From Tsuneonella dongtanensis (GTDB taxonomy: Bacteria > Pseudomonadota > Alphaproteobacteria > Sphingomonadales > Sphingomonadaceae): a stretch of 64,000 nt of DNA. The notes beneath the pieces were generated by a model that was given only the letters and a program-made list of their open reading frames with translations, had not been told where the DNA came from and searched no databases. Shown one piece after another: positions 59,785-64,000 of this stretch; position 1 is the stretch's first letter, and each line of letters starts with the position of its first letter. Made by a program: the position numbers and the translations under genes. The stretch lies in the NCBI RefSeq assembly GCF_001698205.1, contig NZ_CP016591.1, forward strand, positions 1,178,001-1,242,000. Direction: 5' to 3'.

Positions 59785-60031
59785 GTCGTTATGCGAACCT
59801 CGTATCGTCTCGCCCAGCGCAATGGCGCGGGGAGGGCGCGATGTCACTAGTGAGGAGGCTGTCCTACACGCATTCGGCTCGCTATGGCATCGGGACCGTT
59901 GGGTCGACTGATGGGCCCGGGACGGCGAGGGAGCGAGAATGCAAGGTCACGAATCCAACCCCGGTTTTCTCGATAAGTGTCTCCTGTCATGGATTAAACA
60001 GGATCCGCGGCGTTTCGCGAAATCGGTGTTT

Positions 60032-60044
60032 CGGTGTGACACCG
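60032..60044. promoter_or_regulatory. palindrome upstream of the dicarboxylate symporter gene
   Basis: CGGTGT-G-ACACCG is a perfect inverted repeat 25 bases before the ATG; TTTCGCGAAA at 60013-60022 is a second perfect palindrome just upstream. They may be operators for the symporter gene. The remainder of the 285-base gap 59785-60069 shows no gene. Confidence 0.35.
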
Positions 60045-60069
60045 CCGCGTTCGCGAAAGGATCGCGCTG

Positions 60070-61350
60070 ATGCAGGAAAGCCTTGGCGAAGCAGCCGGCG
60101 CGCGCACCGAGCGCCAGCTGGTAACGGTGCGCATTCCCGCCGGCTGGACGCTCGCGGGGCTGATCGCGGGGCTGCTGACCGGGATCGTCATGGCGCGCAC
60201 GAGCGCCCTCGAAGAGGTTCTCGCGGTGACCGCACCGGTCGGTGCGCTGTGGCTGCGCGCGCTGCAGGCGACGATCGTGCCGCTGGTCGCGGGCTTGCTG
60301 GTGATCGGCATCGCCCAGATGGCGATGGCGGCGCGGGCCGGGGCGACGGCGCGGCGGATGCTCCTGATCGTCGCGGGGGTGCTCGCCTTTTCGGGGCTGA
60401 TGAGCGCATTCCTGACCCCGCTGCTGCTCGAGCTGTTCCCGCCGCCCGCCGCGGCCGCGGGCGTGCTTTCGGCGGGCGGTGAGGCGCAGGAGGTTCCGGG
60501 CCTTGCCGCTTTCGTGGAATCGCTCGTCGCCTCGAACGTCGTGAAGGCCGCAGCGGAGACCGCGATGCTGCCGTTGACGCTGTTCTTCGCCGCCTTCGCG
60601 GTGGCGGTGTCGAAACTGCCCGACGAACAGCGCACGACGCTGCTGGGCGTCTTCCGCGCGCTCGCCAACGCCATGCTGCTGATCATCGGCTGGGTGCTGT
60701 GGGTGGCGCCGGTCGGCGTCTTCGCGCTGGCGGTGGGGGTGGGCGCGGCCAGCGGCGGCGCGGCCTTCGCAACGCTCGCGCACTACATCCTGATCGTCGT
60801 GGCGGTCGGCTCGGTGATCTTCGTCGGCGGGTACCTGCTGGCGTGGCTCGGCGGAGGAATTTCGCCGCTGCGTTTCGGCAAGGCCCTGATTCCGGCGCAG
60901 ACCGTGGCGCTTTCCACCCAGAGCTCGCTGGCCAGCCTCCCGGCCATGCTGGTGAGCGCGCGCAAGCTCGACCTGCGCGAGGAAACCGCCGAATTCGTCC
61001 TGCCGCTGGCAGTCGCGATCTTCCGCGCGACGAGCCCGGCGATGAACATGGCCGTGGCGATCTACGTCGCGCACCTGGCCGGGGTGGAGCTGTCCGCCCT
61101 GACGCTGGTGGCGGGCGCGGCGGTCGCGTTCATCATCGCGATCGGCTCGGTCAGCCTGCCGGGGACGATCAGCTTCGTGATCTCGGTCGGCCCGATCGCG
61201 CTGGCGATGGGCGTGCCGATCGGCCCGCTCGCGCTGCTGGTCGCCGTCGAGATGATGCCCGACCTCATGCGCACACTGGGCAACGTCACCGCCGACGTCG
61301 GCCTCGCGGCCGCGGTCGATCGAAAAAGGGCGGGCGACACGCAACCGTAG
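60070..61350 (+). CDS. dicarboxylate/amino acid:cation symporter (DAACS family)
   Basis: 426 residues, about eight transmembrane helices plus two re-entrant hairpins. The tip-of-hairpin serine motif is STQSSLASLPAM (family SSSATLP), and ATSPAMNMAVAIY and NVTADVGLAA correspond to the NMDGTA and NVxGD regions, both divergent from the glutamate-type consensus. Imports C4-dicarboxylates or amino acids with protons or sodium. ATG 60070 follows AAAGGATC. Preceded by two palindromes. Confidence 0.87.
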   Translation: MQESLGEAAGARTERQLVTVRIPAGWTLAGLIAGLLTGIVMARTSALEEVLAVTAPVGALWLRALQATIVPLVAGLLVIGIAQMAMAARAGATARRMLLIVAGVLAFSGLMSAFLTPLLLELFPPPAAAAGVLSAGGEAQEVPGLAAFVESLVASNVVKAAAETAMLPLTLFFAAFAVAVSKLPDEQRTTLLGVFRALANAMLLIIGWVLWVAPVGVFALAVGVGAASGGAAFATLAHYILIVVAVGSVIFVGGYLLAWLGGGISPLRFGKALIPAQTVALSTQSSLASLPAMLVSARKLDLREETAEFVLPLAVAIFRATSPAMNMAVAIYVAHLAGVELSALTLVAGAAVAFIIAIGSVSLPGTISFVISVGPIALAMGVPIGPLALLVAVEMMPDLMRTLGNVTADVGLAAAVDRKRAGDTQP

Positions 61351-61367
61351 CGCGCCTCAAGCATTGG

Positions 61368-61395
61368 ACTCCATGAACAGCCTGTTCATTGGAGT
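61368..61395 (+). promoter_or_regulatory. sodB leader hairpin covering the Shine-Dalgarno sequence
   Basis: ACTCC-ATGAACAG, a single C, then CTGTTCAT-T-GGAGT: an inverted repeat with 13 paired bases and one bulged T. The 3' arm contains the GGAG ribosome site of sodB, six bases before its ATG, so the fold would hide it. The inner 17 bases are a perfect palindrome and could instead be a protein operator. Confidence 0.5.
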
Positions 61396-61400
61396 ACATC

Positions 61401-62012
61401 ATGCCCTTCGAAGTCACGCCGCTGCCCTATTCCGACACCGCGCTCGCCCCGGCGATCTCGGCCGAAACGCTGAGCTACCACCACGGCAAGCATCACAAGG
61501 CGTATATCGACAAAACCAACGCCGCGATCGAGGGCACCGACATGGCCGATGCCACGCTCGAGGAAGTGATCGCCAAGGCGCGCGGGTCCAACCAGGGTCT
61601 TTTCAACAACTCGGCACAGAGCTGGAACCACGGTTTCTACTGGCACTCGCTGTGCGAGCACCCCGGTCACCTCGGCGACGAACTCAAGACGATGGTCGAT
61701 GATGCCTTCGGCTCGCTCGACGGGCTGAAGAAAGAGCTCAAGGAAAAGGGTGCAGGCCACTTCGCCAGCGGCTGGGTGTGGCTCGTCGAGAAGGGCGGCA
61801 AGCTCGAGATCGGCGAAACCCACGATGGCGACACGATGGCCGACCAGGACTGCAATCCGCTTCTGGTGATCGACCTGTGGGAGCACGCCTACTATCTCGA
61901 CCACCAGAATGCGCGTCCGGCCTATCTCGACGCGGTCGTCGACGGAAAGCTTAACTGGGGCTTCGCGGCCGAGAACCTGACGCGCGGATCTACCTGGCAG
62001 TATCCTGGTTGA
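61401..62012 (+). CDS. sodB: iron superoxide dismutase
   Basis: Converts superoxide to oxygen and hydrogen peroxide. 203 residues. Metal ligands: His in LSYHHGKHH, His in AQSWNHGFYW, Asp and His in VIDLWEHAYYLDHQN. The FNNSAQSWNH pattern with Gln and Ser points to the iron (SodB) form, cytosolic. ATG 61401 has GGAG at six bases, inside the leader hairpin. The peroxide made is the substrate of the two catalases in this window. Confidence 0.97.
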   Translation: MPFEVTPLPYSDTALAPAISAETLSYHHGKHHKAYIDKTNAAIEGTDMADATLEEVIAKARGSNQGLFNNSAQSWNHGFYWHSLCEHPGHLGDELKTMVDDAFGSLDGLKKELKEKGAGHFASGWVWLVEKGGKLEIGETHDGDTMADQDCNPLLVIDLWEHAYYLDHQNARPAYLDAVVDGKLNWGFAAENLTRGSTWQYPG

Positions 62013-62024
62013 TCGGGCGAAAGC

Positions 62025-63242
62025 TCAGACGGTCCGCTCGCGCTCGTGAGGAGCGGGTAGCGGGCCGTCGGGCACTCCTTCGGCCGCTTCGGCGACGGGT
62101 GGTTCTCCGAACAGCGGCTCTCCGAACAGGAAGCCGACGAGGTTGGGGCGCCCCACGTGGTCGAAGAAAGCGGTCAGCGTGAGCAGGATCGGCACCGAAA
62201 GCAGCGCCCCCAGCACTCCCCAGATCCAAGTGAAATAACTCAGCGCGATCAGGATGAGCACAGGGTTCATCGTGAACCGCTTGCCGAGCACCGCCGGGGT
62301 GACGGCGTTCGATTCGATCGTGTGGAGGGCAAGGTAGGCCGCCGCAGGTATGATCCCGAGAAAGACCGTGTCCGCCGTACCGACGCCGAACAGCGCCAGC
62401 ACTGCGACCATCGTCAGTGGCCCGATGTAGGGCAGGAAGTTGAGGATCGCCGCGAGCCCGCCCCACATGACCGGAGCGTCGAGCCCCAGGGCCCAGGCTC
62501 CCAGTGCCACCACCACGCCTACGCCCGCGTTGATCATGGTGACGGTGAGGATATAGGCCGCCACCCGGTCCTGCACTTCGCGGATGACCCGCGCGGCCTT
62601 GAGGCTTGCGCCGAAGTCGCTGCGCTCCAGCAGCAGCCGGCGCCGCATCCGCACGCGCGCCTCGACCATGAAGAACGCCATGAGGAAAGTGAGCAACGTT
62701 TCGAGCACCACGGTCGGGGTCGCATATGCGAACTCCTCGATCATGGACGGCGTAGCGACCACGACCTCGGGCGCCGTTTCGCCGGTGATTTCGGCGATCT
62801 GACGGTTCGCCTCGCCCAGCCAGTAGAACTGCCGCTGCAGGTCCTTGAAGCGCTCGCCGAGCTGATCGAGGATGGCGGGCAGCGAATCGAACAGGGTGAT
62901 CGCCGGCTGGAGGATGAGAACTGCCGCGAGGACCAGGACGCTGAGCATGACCAGCAGTGAAAGGAGCGATGCCAGCACGTTGGGCAGGCCCCAGCTCGCC
63001 AGCTTGTCGGCCAGGGGCGACAGCACGATGGTCAGGATGAGCGCGGTGACCAGCGGGAGGAAGACCACCGACCCGACCGAGAGGACGAACGGCAGCGCGA
63101 GAAACAGCCCGAGGCCGAGGATCACCACCAGCGCCGAAATCAGCCGCAATTCCTGCGCCGCGAACGTCATTCGTGCCGTGCGCGAGGTCCGCCGCGGCAC
63201 GGCGGGTGCGTCGAGATCGGTAGTGGGACGCGCCTCGCTCAT
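62025..63242 (-). CDS. AI-2E family transporter
   Basis: 405 residues with about eight transmembrane helices and a cytosolic loop after helix 3. The family block AAILNFLPYIGPLTMV and the later ESNAVTPAVLGKRFTMNPVLIL with GALLSVPILL are diagnostic. Members export small molecules or exchange ions; AI-2 export is documented for TqsA only. Downstream of ecfG (78 bases) on the same strand. ATG 63242. Confidence 0.9.
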   Translation of the reverse strand: MSEARPTTDLDAPAVPRRTSRTARMTFAAQELRLISALVVILGLGLFLALPFVLSVGSVVFLPLVTALILTIVLSPLADKLASWGLPNVLASLLSLLVMLSVLVLAAVLILQPAITLFDSLPAILDQLGERFKDLQRQFYWLGEANRQIAEITGETAPEVVVATPSMIEEFAYATPTVVLETLLTFLMAFFMVEARVRMRRRLLLERSDFGASLKAARVIREVQDRVAAYILTVTMINAGVGVVVALGAWALGLDAPVMWGGLAAILNFLPYIGPLTMVAVLALFGVGTADTVFLGIIPAAAYLALHTIESNAVTPAVLGKRFTMNPVLILIALSYFTWIWGVLGALLSVPILLTLTAFFDHVGRPNLVGFLFGEPLFGEPPVAEAAEGVPDGPLPAPHERERTV

Positions 63243-63320
63243 GAACCGCCTTTCGCGTGTGCGACGAGTCTGCCGCGAAGGCGAGATCCGTTCAAGCGGT
63301 CACGTGCGATTGCGTGCGGA

Positions 63321-63932
63321 TCAGCGCGTCGGTTCGCTGACGCCGTTGCCGGCGGCTACCTCGTCGAGTTCTTCGAGGATGGCGCGATGGGCATTCACGT
63401 CCTCGATCGAACGCTGCGGAACGTCGCCATCGTCGAGCATCGTCGTCAGCGCAGCCCGTGCGCGGCCGACGCGGCTCTTGATCGTTCCAACGGCGCAGCC
63501 GCAGATCTCGGCTGCCTCTTCGTACGAAAAGCCGCCTGCACCCACGAGCAGCAGTGCCTCGCGCCGCTCGGGCGGGAGGGTCAGCAATGCGCGACGCATG
63601 TCGCTCAGGTGGATCGGCTCTTCCTGCCCGGCCGGCGCCGTAAGGATCCGCTCGGCAACGGTCTCGTCATAGTCGCCGCGGAAGCGGTTCCGGCGCATGT
63701 CGGTCAGGTAAGCGTTGCGGAGGATGACGAACGTCCACGCGCGCATGCTGGTGCCGGGTTCGAAACGCTCTTGCGCAGCCCATGCCTTGAGCAGGGTTTC
63801 CTGGACCAGATCGTCGGCCATGTCGGGGCGCCCGCACAACCCGCGCGCGAACGCACGCAGGTGAGGCACGACATCGGTCAGCTCGCGTTTGAAGTCGGCC
63901 TGTTCGGAGGCCGTCCGTTTCGCCTCGGACAT
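63321..63932 (-). CDS. ecfG: ECF sigma factor EcfG (general stress response)
   Basis: Alternative sigma factor of the alphaproteobacterial general stress response, 203 residues. Sigma-2 region with MADDLVQETLLKAW and RAWTFVILRNAY; sigma-4 region with LLTLPPERREALLLVG, FSYEEAAEICGCAVGTIKSRVGRAR. A C-terminal tail follows. Held inactive by NepR, released by phosphorylated PhyR. ATG 63932 overlaps the upstream gene's stop by one base (TGATG); that gene is nepR, so the pair is a nepR-ecfG operon. Confidence 0.93.
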   Translation of the reverse strand: MSEAKRTASEQADFKRELTDVVPHLRAFARGLCGRPDMADDLVQETLLKAWAAQERFEPGTSMRAWTFVILRNAYLTDMRRNRFRGDYDETVAERILTAPAGQEEPIHLSDMRRALLTLPPERREALLLVGAGGFSYEEAAEICGCAVGTIKSRVGRARAALTTMLDDGDVPQRSIEDVNAHRAILEELDEVAAGNGVSEPTR

Positions 63933-64000
63933 CAGTTCTTGGAGTCCAGCTTCGACAGCAGGTCCTTGAACGTGTCGGGAAGCGGCTCTTCGACGACGGA
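63932..64000 (-). CDS. nepR: anti-sigma factor NepR, C-terminal end
   Basis: Only the last 22 codons lie in the window, with stop TGA overlapping the ecfG ATG. The readable tail EEPLPDTFKDLLSKLDSK matches the conserved NepR helix (PLPxxFxxLLxKL) that contacts EcfG and PhyR. Its start, and probably phyR, lie right of the window. Confidence 0.85.
   Translation of the reverse strand, partial: SVVEEPLPDTFKDLLSKLDSKN

Overview
The window looks like the chromosome of a high-GC alphaproteobacterium of the order Sphingomonadales, most likely family Erythrobacteraceae. Lineage markers are a UrcA-family protein, a DUF1134 (EipA-type) envelope protein, secB divergent from a Tim44-domain gene followed by mltA and smr, a BTLCP-type transglutaminase-like protein, a membrane-anchored cytochrome c divergent from pheA, and the alphaproteobacterial general-stress pair nepR-ecfG. 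This assignment rests on gene content and protein motifs only; no search was run. Genes are packed tightly, and at least fifteen adjacent pairs overlap by one to four bases at stop and start codons.

Layout. 1-4640 is one end of an integrated island with visibly lower GC: two tandem cytosine-5 DNA methyltransferases (the first runs off the left edge), a metallophosphoesterase and a tyrosine integrase abutting the 3' end of a tRNA-Ser(GCT). 4.9-9.6 kb holds eipA, an aromatic aminotransferase, a GNAT enzyme, a UrcA protein with a perfect FNR-type palindrome upstream, two small overlapping genes and a DUF4136 lipoprotein. 9.8-16.4 kb is envelope and translation housekeeping: trpS-murJ-secB on the minus strand, then Tim44-mltA-smr on the plus strand. 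16.5-25.8 kb has an MFS permease, a Pr6Pr membrane protein, a monofunctional catalase and katG side by side, a helix-hairpin-helix lipoprotein, msrQ, a TspO-like protein and aroC. 26.0-28.1 kb is ruvA-doxX-ruvB. 28.3-29.8 kb encodes an extraordinary serine-rich PEP-CTERM-like surface protein.

29.9-46.1 kb contains a 2OG-Fe(II) oxygenase, a rhodanese lipoprotein coupled to acnA, a DMT transporter, two convergent L,D-transpeptidase-type enzymes, ispG with a GNAT and a thioredoxin-like lipoprotein, a CorA/ZntB transporter, an orphan polytopic membrane protein, a mechanosensitive channel, an isoaspartyl peptidase, and a class A beta-lactamase coupled to a GNAT. 46.1-53.2 kb is a single minus-strand unit pheA-DUF4129-DUF4350-moxR-DUF58-spoIIM-RDD. 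53.4-64.0 kb has a cytochrome c, rlmE-ppx, tRNA-Gln(CTG), a LOG-family gene, thiD-DUF1272-glmM, a dicarboxylate symporter, sodB with a hairpin that covers its Shine-Dalgarno sequence, an AI-2E family permease, and ecfG with the end of nepR at the right edge.

Themes. Oxidative and general stress is unusually well represented (two catalases, iron superoxide dismutase, msrQ, ecfG/nepR, rhodanese, thioredoxin-like protein), and the catalase has an upstream EcfG-like promoter match. The second theme is cell-wall and envelope maintenance (murJ, mltA, glmM, two L,D-transpeptidase-type proteins, EipA, SecB). The best candidates for undescribed biology are the island with its two related methyltransferases and a phosphoesterase lacking its usual motif III histidine, the six-gene MoxR membrane operon, the poly-serine surface protein, and the sodB leader hairpin.
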